DNA of 64,000 nucleotides from UTCHB3 sp008363265 (GTDB lineage Bacteria; Bacteroidota; Ignavibacteria; Ignavibacteriales; Ignavibacteriaceae). The number at the start of each line of letters is the position of its first letter. Within the stretch, counting starts at the first letter, position 1. A model generated the notes under the pieces. The model saw nothing but the letters and a program-made list of their open reading frames with translations. It ran no database searches and was not told where the DNA came from. This document shows, piece by piece, positions 43,045-51,510 of the stretch. The stretch spans positions 1 through 64,000 of the forward strand of contig BTUW01000022.1 of assembly GCA_045863055.1 (NCBI GenBank). Direction: 5' to 3'. Made by a program: the position numbers and the translations under genes.

Positions 43045-43554
43045 ATGAAGAAACTTATACTTTTAAGACACGCGAAATCCGACTGGGACGATCCCTCGCT
43101 CCATGATCACGACAGGCCCCTGAACAGGAGGGGTGAGCGGGATGCGCCAGCGATGGGCAAACTGCTGAAAGGTCTTGGAATAATCCCTGATCTCATCGTT
43201 TCGAGTACGGCTTTAAGGGCAAAGATGACCGCGGAAGCTGTTGCCACCGGTCTTGGGTATCATGCAGGAGGCATTCAATTCACGAGCGACCTCTATATGG
43301 CTTCAGCCGCAAAGATGCTCGAAGTGACCCGTCTGCTCCCCGGAGAAAAAAACACGGTTTTCCTTGTATCCCACAACCCGGGAATAACTTACTTTCTGTC
43401 GATGATAACAGGGAACTACCAGACCGTGCCCGAGATGCCTACATGTGCTGTCGCCGTGCTCGAGCTGGAAGGCGAGTGGAGCGGATCGGCTCCCGGTGCG
43501 TTTATGCTGCGCTCATTTTTAACCCCGAAGAAAGACCTTAACACTCAGGGCTGA
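43045..43554 (+). CDS. sixA: SixA-type histidine phosphatase
   Basis: A 169-residue member of the histidine-phosphatase (RHG) superfamily: LLRHAKSDWDDP with the phosphorylated His, DRPLNRRGERDA, SSTALRAKMTAE and VSHNPGI. SixA removes phosphate from His residues of phosphotransfer proteins. AGGA precedes the start by 8-10 bases. It follows the HD-PycTM gene by 6 bases, so the two are probably co-transcribed. Confidence 0.9.
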   Translation: MKKLILLRHAKSDWDDPSLHDHDRPLNRRGERDAPAMGKLLKGLGIIPDLIVSSTALRAKMTAEAVATGLGYHAGGIQFTSDLYMASAAKMLEVTRLLPGEKNTVFLVSHNPGITYFLSMITGNYQTVPEMPTCAVAVLELEGEWSGSAPGAFMLRSFLTPKKDLNTQG

Positions 43555-43740
43555 AATGTGACGTATGTCTCATATAATGGGGTCTTGGGGTAAAAAAAAT
43601 TTCATGATATTGTTTTTTAAAAAATATTCTAATATTAGTACCTCTAATTTTTCAAATTTATCCGGCTAAACCAAAGTTCTGCTGCCGGATTATAATTTTC
43701 GTGCTATCGGGAAAAACAAATAAACCAGGCGGGGAGGCTT

Positions 43741-44037
43741 GTGTTTAATAAAAAAGAATCGAAGAGAGGCGAGCTGATCGTCGAGACTTCCAACGCGGAG
43801 GTAACGGCATATTTTATGAAACAGCTCACCGAATCAGGTTATCAAGTGAAAGAGAAATTTCACGCTACAGATGGACATTTGGTGGTTCTCAGCAATGGAG
43901 CACTTTGTTTTGTCTTTGCTCTAATCGATAAAACTGACCATGTCTTGCACCGCGTTTTCATCTGCGGGAACCCGCCCGGTTCCTGGGAATCTGGACAGAA
44001 TCTGACCTGTTTCTTTGCAACTGATCCCGAAAACTGA
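43741..44037 (+). CDS. Hypothetical protein
   Basis: A 98-residue protein starting at GTG with a strong GGGGAGG ribosome site. No signal peptide or membrane segment; the sequence mixes short strands and helices (ELIVETSNAEVTAYFMKQL, HLVVLSNGALCFVFALI). I do not recognise it. Flanked by AT-rich intergenic stretches on both sides (43555-43740 and 44038-44247), the first without recognisable features. Confidence 0.55.
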   Translation: MFNKKESKRGELIVETSNAEVTAYFMKQLTESGYQVKEKFHATDGHLVVLSNGALCFVFALIDKTDHVLHRVFICGNPPGSWESGQNLTCFFATDPEN

Positions 44038-44102
44038 TATTTTTTTTGGTGCGTGCCTCCGGGGCCCGCTCCTTGAATTTCCCCCTCACTAACCTAAACC
44101 TT

Positions 44103-44135
44103 GCCCGTTTGCTCTTCGGGGTGACGGGCTGTTTT
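44103..44135 (+). terminator. Possible terminator
   Basis: GCCCGT and ACGGGC form a 6-pair stem around a 15-base loop, followed by TGTTTTATTT. It lies ~65 bases after the gene 43741-44037. Weak but plausible. Confidence 0.5.
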
Positions 44136-44247
44136 ATTTACATCTGTTCCACTCATTTAAGCCCCTCTAAATTCCCTCCGGTCGTGTATTTTAAAAAATT
44201 CAAATTTTAATTTTTCCCCGGTCATTTAATAATCTCATGGAGGAATC

Positions 44248-46644
44248 GTGAAGTTAAAAGAAGTTGTGATTAGAGCACTGGTATTTGCTTTACTGATCGG
44301 AAGTTATGGCTACGCGCAGAAGATCACGGATATCATTAAACCCTTAAGGCTCGTTTCAGGGCAAACGGGTGAGTTCATGATATCCGATATATATTACGCG
44401 AAAGATTACAAGGTGAAGTTCGGCGAGAACAAGAACCTGAAAGTGGAATACAACCAGAAGGACAGCATCCTAAAAGTTACCACCGCGAGTGACTTTGAGG
44501 GGATAACCCTTCTTCCGTTTGAATACAATAAAACCACATATCAGATCCCGGTAGTAGCGGGCAAGCAGCGGTTTCACACTTTCAAGTATAAACCCCTTAA
44601 ACCGTTCAAGCATCTCACTGTTATCGGACAGTTCAACGCGTGGAACAGGCAGTATGACCCAATGACCGACCCCGATGGTGACGGTGTTTACGAAATTGCC
44701 ATACCGGTTGAGCCGGGCAGATACGAGTATAAATTCTTCGGTGACGGTCAGGAGATAGTCGACCCCTCGAACAAAGACTCCGTTCCGAATGGTATGGGGG
44801 CCTATAATTCGGTTATAATCATCGAAAAACCTTTCAAAAGCTCCGTTTTCCTCCATAATCTTGGAATGAAGGAGTCGAAATCATTCAATATTTACCATTT
44901 CATTTTTGAGAAGGACGGTCAGCCACTCCCTGTTGAGATGGGTGATGTGTCGGCACTTCTTGATAATGAACTCCTGAAAGAGTCTGAGATCACCATTGAG
45001 AAGGGAATAATTAAAGTCACCCTCCCAAGAATGGGTATGAAAGGGACCAAACTTCTCCGGGTAGCGGTCACAAAAGAGGGACAGAAGAGCAATTGGCAGT
45101 ATATCTTTCTTCAGGATGGCATGCCTGCCGGTGAAGGTAAATTTTCCTGGTACGATGGTATTATCTACTCAATAGTAACCGACAGGTTCAACGACGGCGA
45201 CAAGTCGATCAACAAACCCGTAAAACACGACTCTGTTTTCACTCCTGCAAACTATCAGGGAGGCGACTTCCAGGGTATCATCAACAAACTGAATGACGGT
45301 TACTTCGAGAAACTGGGTATCAACACGATCTGGATATCCCCCGTTAACGATAACCCCATAACCCCCTGGAGGGAATACCCCGCTCCAAACAGGTGGTACA
45401 CGGGTTACCACGGCTACTGGCCGATAAGTGACACAAAAGTTGAAGAACAGTTCGGTTCGATGGCGAAACTTCGCGAACTCGTGAAGACAGCCCATAAAAA
45501 AGGGATCAAAGTGCTTCTCGACTTCGTTTCGCACCACGTCCATCAGGAACACCCATGGTTCAAGAAGCATCCCGACTGGTTCGGCACGCTCGATCTTCCC
45601 GATGGAAGAAAGAACCTCCGTCTTTGGGACGAGTTCCGTCTGACCACCTGGTTTGAGCCGTATATCCCTTCATTTGATTTTACAAAATCGAAAAAAGCCC
45701 TTGAAGCCGTGAGTGAAAACGCGATATGGTGGCTTGAGCAGACCGGTGCCGACGGTTACAGGCACGACGCGGTAAAGCACGTACCGAATGAGTTCTGGCG
45801 GGTACTCACCGCGAAGATAAAGAAACACTTCGCGGGCAAGAGGGATATCGAGGTTTATCAGATCGGTGAGACATTCGGTGACTACGCGATGATCTCTTCA
45901 TACGTGAACAACGGGCAGCTGAGCTCACAGTTCAATTTCAATCTCTTCGATGTGGCTATCGTCGCTTTCCTGAACAAGGATGCTTCGATGGAACTGATCG
46001 CTACAGAACTTAAGAAGACCGAGGAAGTTTACGGACCACTCCACCTGATGGGTAACATCATGGACAGCCACGACAAGATCCGCTACATGGCTTACGCTGA
46101 CGGCGATCTGGAGATAAACGATGGCCGTGCGGCAGAGATCGGCTGGAACAACCCTCCAAAAGTTGACGATCCGGCGAGTTACGACAAGCTAAAACTCTAT
46201 TATGCTTACATGATGACGATCCCCGGACTTCCCGTGGTTTATTACGGCTCCGAGTTCGGCATGACCGGCGCTTCCGACCCTGACAACAGACGCATGATGT
46301 ACTTCGATGACAAACTCAACGAACTTGAAAAGAAAACAAAGGGTGAGGTTATTGAACTGATCAAACTCAGGAACCGGATATCAGCCCTCCGTTACGGTGA
46401 CCTGTATCCCATTTACGCTTCAAAGAATGTATTGGGATATATCAGATCCGACGTTCACGGAAGAGTTCTTGTGCTTCTCAACAAGTCGATGGAGGAGCAG
46501 TCGGTCGAGCTTGATCTGCCGAAGTTCTATGATACCGGTTATATCGAAAATCCGTTAACCAAAGAGAGGGTGATACCGCAGGCTGATCACTTAAGGCTCA
46601 AAATACCCCCTTCAGGCTACGAGATATTCATACTTGGAAGATAA
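44248..46644 (+). CDS. Exported GH13 alpha-amylase with glycogen-binding domain
   Basis: A 798-residue protein from GTG 44248 (GGAGG upstream) with a signal peptide (to YGYAQ). Residues ~110-200 are an AMPK/CBM48-like glycogen-binding domain (HLTVIGQFNAWNR, PGRYEYKFFGDGQ). The GH13 barrel (~305-720) opens with WYDGIIYSIVTDRFNDG; catalytic regions are DFVSHHVHQEH, GYRHDAVKH (Asp ~506), QIGETFGD (Glu ~541) and MDSHDKIR (Asp ~608). Likely a periplasmic alpha-glucan hydrolase. The GlgX-type gene follows by one base, forming an alpha-glucan operon. Confidence 0.92.
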   Translation: MKLKEVVIRALVFALLIGSYGYAQKITDIIKPLRLVSGQTGEFMISDIYYAKDYKVKFGENKNLKVEYNQKDSILKVTTASDFEGITLLPFEYNKTTYQIPVVAGKQRFHTFKYKPLKPFKHLTVIGQFNAWNRQYDPMTDPDGDGVYEIAIPVEPGRYEYKFFGDGQEIVDPSNKDSVPNGMGAYNSVIIIEKPFKSSVFLHNLGMKESKSFNIYHFIFEKDGQPLPVEMGDVSALLDNELLKESEITIEKGIIKVTLPRMGMKGTKLLRVAVTKEGQKSNWQYIFLQDGMPAGEGKFSWYDGIIYSIVTDRFNDGDKSINKPVKHDSVFTPANYQGGDFQGIINKLNDGYFEKLGINTIWISPVNDNPITPWREYPAPNRWYTGYHGYWPISDTKVEEQFGSMAKLRELVKTAHKKGIKVLLDFVSHHVHQEHPWFKKHPDWFGTLDLPDGRKNLRLWDEFRLTTWFEPYIPSFDFTKSKKALEAVSENAIWWLEQTGADGYRHDAVKHVPNEFWRVLTAKIKKHFAGKRDIEVYQIGETFGDYAMISSYVNNGQLSSQFNFNLFDVAIVAFLNKDASMELIATELKKTEEVYGPLHLMGNIMDSHDKIRYMAYADGDLEINDGRAAEIGWNNPPKVDDPASYDKLKLYYAYMMTIPGLPVVYYGSEFGMTGASDPDNRRMMYFDDKLNELEKKTKGEVIELIKLRNRISALRYGDLYPIYASKNVLGYIRSDVHGRVLVLLNKSMEEQSVELDLPKFYDTGYIENPLTKERVIPQADHLRLKIPPSGYEIFILGR

Positions 46645-46645
46645 A

Positions 46646-48715
46646 ATGCACAATCGAGTCCTTCCCGGAAAAAGTTTTCCATTGGGAGCAACAGTAACCC
46701 CCGACAAGTCGGGGGTTAACTTTTGTGTCTATTCCCGTAACGCCACCATGGTCGAGCTCCTTCTGTTCGATTCCCCTGAAGCGGAGCACCCTGCTGACAT
46801 AATCAGGCTGAATATCCTGAACAACAGGTCATATTTTTACTGGCACTGTTTTGTGCAGGGGATCGGTCCCGGACAGGTTTATGCATACAGGGTTTACGGA
46901 CCTTACAAGCCCGAACAGGGCCTCAAGTTCGATCCGGAGAAGGTGCTCGTCGACCCCTATTCGCGCCTCATAACCGATAACCTCTACAAAAGGGAGGCGG
47001 CGCGGAAGCCGGGGAGCAATCTCCACTGCTCGATGCGGAGCGTGGTTGTGGACACCACCGATTATGACTGGGAAGGGGACGTGCCCCTGAATCTCGACCG
47101 TACGCGTACCGTTATCTACGAACTCCATGTGAAAGGGTTCACCGCGAACCCGAACTCGGGAGTAAGCGAGGAGCACAGGGGGACATTCAGAGGGTTGATC
47201 GACAAGATACCGTATCTGAAAGACCTCGGTATCACTGCTGTTGAACTGTTGCCCATCCAGCAATTCGATCCTCACGACGTGAGACCGCCACTGGTGAACT
47301 ACTGGGGCTACAATCCCTTCGCCTTCTTTGCACCGCACAGGGCTTACAGCTCCGATCAGTCACTTTTGGGGCCTGTGAACGAGTTCCGCGACATGGTTAA
47401 AGCATTCCATAAAGCGGGTATCGAGGTGATCCTCGATGTAGTGTTCAACCATACCGCCGAGGGGGATGAGACAGGACCCGTTCTCTCATACCGTGGATTC
47501 GAGAATAACGATTATTACATTTTCGACGAGAACAACAGGTACCGTTACGCCAACTACACCGGTTGTGGCAACACACTGAACGCGAATCATTCTGTTGTAA
47601 AAAGGATGATCATCGATTCATTGAAATACTGGGTATCCGAGATGCACGTCGATGGTTTCCGGTTCGATCTCGCCTCGGTCTTCTCCCGCGGGGCTGACGG
47701 AGAGCCGCTTGAGGACCCGCCGATCCTCTGGCAGATAGAGTCAGACCCTGTACTCGCCGGCACTAAACTTATAGCCGAAGCCTGGGATGCCGGTGGACTT
47801 TATCAGGTGGGGTCATTTGCCGGTTACAAGTGGGCTGAGTGGAACGGCAAGTTCAGGGACGATGTGAGAAGATTTGCCCGGGGTGATAAAGGACTCGTTC
47901 CGACCATTGTCAGGAGGATCGCTGCCAGTCCCGATATCTACCCTGATCCCTTGCGGAACCCCGCCCGCGGGATAAATTTTGTGACCTGTCACGATGGTTT
48001 CACCCTGAACGATCTTGTCTCCTACAACCTTAAGCATAATGAAGCGAACAGGGAAAACAACCGGGACGGGGCTAATGAAAATTTTTCGTGGAACTGCGGA
48101 GTCGAGGGCCCCACTTCTGATCATGCCATCGAAAAGCTCCGGAAGAAGATGATCAAGAACTTCCTCGTCTATCTTTTCACTTCGCAGGGAACCCCTCTGT
48201 TGCTTATGGGTGATGAGGTGCGGAAGACACAACTCGGCAACAACAACGCCTACTGCCACGACAATGCAATGAACTGGTTCGACTGGTCACTCCTCCACAA
48301 GCATCACGATATTCACCACTTCGCAAAGAAACTGATCCATTTCACCCAATCACACCACATCTTCTCATGGTGTTCCCCCTGGATGAACGGGGGTAACTTT
48401 GGCGAGTCGATAATGGACCTTCACGGGATCGAGCCCTTCAAACCGGATCTCAGCGATCACTCACTCAGCATTGCTTACACTTTGAAGGATTTCTGGAACA
48501 ATTCATACTACCATTTCATCATCAACAGCTATTGGGCGCCGCTCGATTTTATGCTGCCTCATTATGCCAATATGGAGAGATGGGAAGTGGTGGTTGATAC
48601 CGCTGAGGAGAGCCCGAAGGATTTTCATCAGCCGGGGTCAGGTGTTTATGTAGAGGGAGTCAGATATCTTGCCCGGGAAAGAAGTTTCGTGATTCTTCAT
48701 TCAGCAATGAAATAG
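46646..48715 (+). CDS. glgX: Glycogen debranching enzyme, GlgX/isoamylase type
   Basis: A 689-residue cytosolic enzyme (no signal peptide) cleaving alpha-1,6 branches of glycogen. The ATG at 46646 with GGAAG upstream is preferred over TTG 46634. An N-terminal CBM48 domain (PLGATVTPDKSGVNFCVYSRN) precedes the GH13 barrel with DVVFNHTAEG, DGFRFDLAS (Asp ~340), IAEAWDAGG (Glu ~378) and VTCHDGFTLNDLV (Asp ~450); the segment NREGANRDN-like 'NRENNRDGANENFSWNCG' is typical of GlgX/TreX. One base separates it from the amylase gene. Confidence 0.93.
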   Translation: MHNRVLPGKSFPLGATVTPDKSGVNFCVYSRNATMVELLLFDSPEAEHPADIIRLNILNNRSYFYWHCFVQGIGPGQVYAYRVYGPYKPEQGLKFDPEKVLVDPYSRLITDNLYKREAARKPGSNLHCSMRSVVVDTTDYDWEGDVPLNLDRTRTVIYELHVKGFTANPNSGVSEEHRGTFRGLIDKIPYLKDLGITAVELLPIQQFDPHDVRPPLVNYWGYNPFAFFAPHRAYSSDQSLLGPVNEFRDMVKAFHKAGIEVILDVVFNHTAEGDETGPVLSYRGFENNDYYIFDENNRYRYANYTGCGNTLNANHSVVKRMIIDSLKYWVSEMHVDGFRFDLASVFSRGADGEPLEDPPILWQIESDPVLAGTKLIAEAWDAGGLYQVGSFAGYKWAEWNGKFRDDVRRFARGDKGLVPTIVRRIAASPDIYPDPLRNPARGINFVTCHDGFTLNDLVSYNLKHNEANRENNRDGANENFSWNCGVEGPTSDHAIEKLRKKMIKNFLVYLFTSQGTPLLLMGDEVRKTQLGNNNAYCHDNAMNWFDWSLLHKHHDIHHFAKKLIHFTQSHHIFSWCSPWMNGGNFGESIMDLHGIEPFKPDLSDHSLSIAYTLKDFWNNSYYHFIINSYWAPLDFMLPHYANMERWEVVVDTAEESPKDFHQPGSGVYVEGVRYLARERSFVILHSAMK

Positions 48716-48749
48716 AATATCACAAAACCCCTTTCCACGGGGTAAAGGT

Positions 48750-49457
48750 TTAGAAGTTCATCGAGTCGAATGTGAGGTTCACGCCGATCTGCGCGAAGAG
48801 CATGTCGGTTTTCGATCTTCTCGTATTGTATTTTACCGTACCGTTGGTCGTGTTTACAACCACGTCACCTTCGGCGAGGTACTGGGCTGTTGAGCCGAAA
48901 AGATATCTCGCCTTTATATCAATCATAACATTCGTACCCATCTCATTATAAACAGAGAACATTATCCCCGCGCCGCCGCCGTAGCTGAATGCCCAGTCGC
49001 TGAAATTCTCATCCGAAGCAACATCCAGATTGTTGGAAGCACTGCGGCTTTTCACCGAGGTCTGGGTCCAGATATATTTACCACCCGCCATCAGATCAAG
49101 ATAAGGTTTGAAGAGGGGGCTTGGTGGGGCTATTCTGATCACAGCGTGTCCGGCAACGAAGTTGTTCTGTCTGTTCACATCCACTGTAAGGTCGGGGATG
49201 GTGTAGCTCCAGGGGGCTCTTCTGGTTTCATCGCCATAGTTCATGAAGATCAGGTTAAAACCCCAGTTAACCGGTGAACCGGCAACGGTCGGGAGGAGTA
49301 GTTCGCCGCCTATGCCGAGGCCTGTGCGGGAGACGTTATCTTTGAATTCACCCTGCGGGAATCCGAGGGCGAAGTTGATCCCGAGATTCTGGGCGAATGA
49401 TGAAATTGTCATAACTGAAACAAAGATCAAAGTAAGAATTGAGGTCTTTTTTATCAT
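48750..49457 (-). CDS. Predicted outer-membrane beta-barrel protein
   Basis: A 235-residue exported protein with a signal peptide (to SSFAQ), then LGINFALGFPQGEFKDN, GLGIGGELLLP and alternating strands throughout (WGFNLIFMNYGDE, WAFSYGGGAGIMFSVYNE), ending in FAQIGVNLTFDSMNF. The pattern fits an OmpA-like or opacity-type 8-10 strand barrel. Convergent with glgX. Role unknown. Confidence 0.7.
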   Translation of the reverse strand: MIKKTSILTLIFVSVMTISSFAQNLGINFALGFPQGEFKDNVSRTGLGIGGELLLPTVAGSPVNWGFNLIFMNYGDETRRAPWSYTIPDLTVDVNRQNNFVAGHAVIRIAPPSPLFKPYLDLMAGGKYIWTQTSVKSRSASNNLDVASDENFSDWAFSYGGGAGIMFSVYNEMGTNVMIDIKARYLFGSTAQYLAEGDVVVNTTNGTVKYNTRRSKTDMLFAQIGVNLTFDSMNF

Positions 49458-49537
49458 AGCTGATCCATAATTAGTATTAAATTAAAAAGCGAATATAATA
49501 AATTGAAAGGGTAGTTTTCAGAATTTGTGATGGTTTC

Positions 49538-49846
49538 ATGGGAAAAATAGTTTTAGAGTCAATATTGAGACTCGCGGTTGTGTTGATCGCGGTATTTTTT
49601 ATACGAACGGCGATGCCCGATGATAAATTTTGGCTGATCCTTACACTCTTCGCGGTCACCGGTGGAGTGATCCTCCCCGCGGTTTACTCATACCGTTCAT
49701 TCTACCTTGAGAACAAGGAGGTGATCGAAAACTCAGTCTGTTCGAAGTGCCGCCACTTCGACCGCTCCGCCGTGCTCTGTAAAAAGTATGAAGAACACCC
49801 GAAGAAGGGGTATGTGCCGTGTGGGGGGAAGGAGGTTGAGTTTTAG
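49538..49846 (+). CDS. Small membrane protein with C-terminal Cys motif
   Basis: A 102-residue protein with two membrane helices (about 8-24 and 30-52) and a cytosolic-type tail carrying four cysteines (CSKCRHFDRSAVLC...YVPCGG), which may bind zinc or an Fe-S centre. The gene end merges with a short GGTTAGTGGTTAGT tandem repeat (49844-49868). I do not recognise the family. Confidence 0.6.
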   Translation: MGKIVLESILRLAVVLIAVFFIRTAMPDDKFWLILTLFAVTGGVILPAVYSYRSFYLENKEVIENSVCSKCRHFDRSAVLCKKYEEHPKKGYVPCGGKEVEF

Positions 49847-49868
49847 TGGTTAGTGGTTAGTGGTTAGA
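49844..49868. repeat. Short tandem repeat TTAGTGG
   Basis: Three to four copies of the 7-base word TTAGTGG, beginning at the stop codon of the preceding gene and running into the spacer before the sugar dehydrogenase gene. Confidence 0.7.
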
Positions 49869-49962
49869 GGGATCGGTTGATCGAGGGAAACGGGAAACTG
49901 AATCAGATGTTAGACGGTTTTAATTATATTGTGGTATTATTTTAACGATTTATTATTCAGCT

Positions 49963-51453
49963 ATGAGACTCTTCATGAAGATATCCGCGGTTACATTGGT
50001 GGTTGCTGCTGTGGTGACGGCAGTTTTTCTGACGACACAGCCTGTTCAACCACAGACGGTTTCCCTCAAGAACGCATTTCCGAACATAACGATCGCCAAC
50101 GCGGTTGATCTTCAATCGCCGCTGGATGAAACTAACAGGATATTCGTGGTTTCGCAGCAGGGGCGCATTTTTGTTTTTCCGAACAGACCTGACGCCTCAA
50201 ATCCGAAGCTTTTTCTCGATCTTACAGACAGGGTGCTTTATGGAGGTGAACAGGGCTTGCTCGGGCTCGCGTTTCACCCGAATTATATTAAAAACGGTTA
50301 TTTCTACGTGAATTACACCACGAGCAATCCACGACGTACGATCATTTCAAGATTTCAGGTGTCAGCAACAAACGGTGACTCGGCTGTAAAAGCCACTGAA
50401 ACGATCCTGCTCACATACAATCAGCCTTACTCGAACCACAACGGCGGACAGGTGGCGTTCGGTCCTGATGGTTATCTCTACATCGCGGCGGGTGACGGCG
50501 GTTCGGGCGGTGATCCCCAGAACAACGGACAGAACAAGGCCGCACTTCTCGGCAAGATCTTAAGAATTGATGTCAACAACACTTCCGCCGGCAAGAACTA
50601 CGCTATACCTCCCGATAACCCGTACGCCGGGAACACCCAAGGGTGGGCGGAAGAGATATACGCGCTCGGGATGCGCAATCCCTGGCGGTTCAGTTTCGAT
50701 CCCGCAACGGGAAGATTGTGGGTCGCTGATGTCGGTCAAAACATGTGGGAAGAGATAAACATTGTTGAAAAGGGAGGAAACTACGGCTGGCGGATCATGG
50801 AGTCGTTCCACTGCTACAACCCATCCACGGGATGTGACACAACGGGCCTGAAACTTCCGGTCTGGGAGTACGGCCACAACTCAACCGGCGGCTACTCGAT
50901 CACCGGCGGATACGTTTACCGTGGAAACAAGAACCCCCGGCTTTACGGCAAATATATCTACGGTGACTATGTCTCCAAGAGGATATGGGCCCTCTCATAC
51001 ACACCCGGACAGCCTGTTCAGAATGAAGTGCTGATCAACAATGCCGGCTTCTCGATAACATCCTTCGGTGAAGACAACTTCAGAAACCTCTATATAATCG
51101 ATTATTCAGGCAAGATCTGGACATTCGATCCTCAGGTTGATGCGATCGACGCGATTCCTCAGTTCACCGGGGGAAACTTCGCGGTGCTTAAACAGAATTA
51201 TCCCAATCCTTTCAACCCCTCAACCGCAGTTACCTTCGCCCTCGCGAAGGAAAGCACCGTAAAAGTTGAAGTTTACGATATTTTCGGATCATTGGTAAGC
51301 GAGATCGCGAAAGGATTTTACAAAACGGGTGAGTTCATCTTCGGCTGGGAACCTGACGGTCTCTCATCAGGCACATACCTCATCAGAATGACCGCCACCG
51401 CCACCGATGGAGCAGTTCAGTCACAAACGGTGAAGGCACTTTTCTTGAAATAG
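49963..51453 (+). CDS. Secreted PQQ-type glucose/sorbosone dehydrogenase with T9SS tail
   Basis: A 496-residue exported protein; the start at 49963 (or ATG 49975) gives a signal segment ending near TTQPVQPQ. Residues ~30-390 form a six-bladed propeller of the soluble aldose sugar dehydrogenase (Gdh-B/Hedgehog-interacting) family: GGEQGLLGLAFHPNY, NHNGGQVAFGPDGYLYIAAGDGG (with the likely catalytic His), LGKILRIDVN, ALGMRNPWRFSFDP and WEEINIVEKGGNYGWR. The C terminus is a T9SS domain starting KQNYPNPFNPSTA. Oxidises sugars at the surface if PQQ is available. Confidence 0.9.
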   Translation: MRLFMKISAVTLVVAAVVTAVFLTTQPVQPQTVSLKNAFPNITIANAVDLQSPLDETNRIFVVSQQGRIFVFPNRPDASNPKLFLDLTDRVLYGGEQGLLGLAFHPNYIKNGYFYVNYTTSNPRRTIISRFQVSATNGDSAVKATETILLTYNQPYSNHNGGQVAFGPDGYLYIAAGDGGSGGDPQNNGQNKAALLGKILRIDVNNTSAGKNYAIPPDNPYAGNTQGWAEEIYALGMRNPWRFSFDPATGRLWVADVGQNMWEEINIVEKGGNYGWRIMESFHCYNPSTGCDTTGLKLPVWEYGHNSTGGYSITGGYVYRGNKNPRLYGKYIYGDYVSKRIWALSYTPGQPVQNEVLINNAGFSITSFGEDNFRNLYIIDYSGKIWTFDPQVDAIDAIPQFTGGNFAVLKQNYPNPFNPSTAVTFALAKESTVKVEVYDIFGSLVSEIAKGFYKTGEFIFGWEPDGLSSGTYLIRMTATATDGAVQSQTVKALFLK

Positions 51454-51455
51454 TG

Positions 51456-51482
51456 TAGAGTGTGGAGTGTAGAGTGTGGAGC
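51456..51482. repeat. GTGTAGAGTGTGGA tandem repeat, left flank of mosaic gene
   Basis: Two copies of GTGTAGAGTGTGGA. The complement of this word (TCTACACTCCACACT) is found at ~54564-54578, on the other side of the gene 51511-54279, so the two form flanking inverted repeats about 3.1 kb apart. Confidence 0.7.
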
Positions 51483-51510
51483 ACGCTGATACACACTTCC
51501 TTGCCCCTAA

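Noticed and set aside
48716..48749. AAACCCC...GGGGT...GGTTT between convergent genes as a terminator
   Set aside because: The arms do not pair cleanly and no T run follows on either strand; left unannotated.
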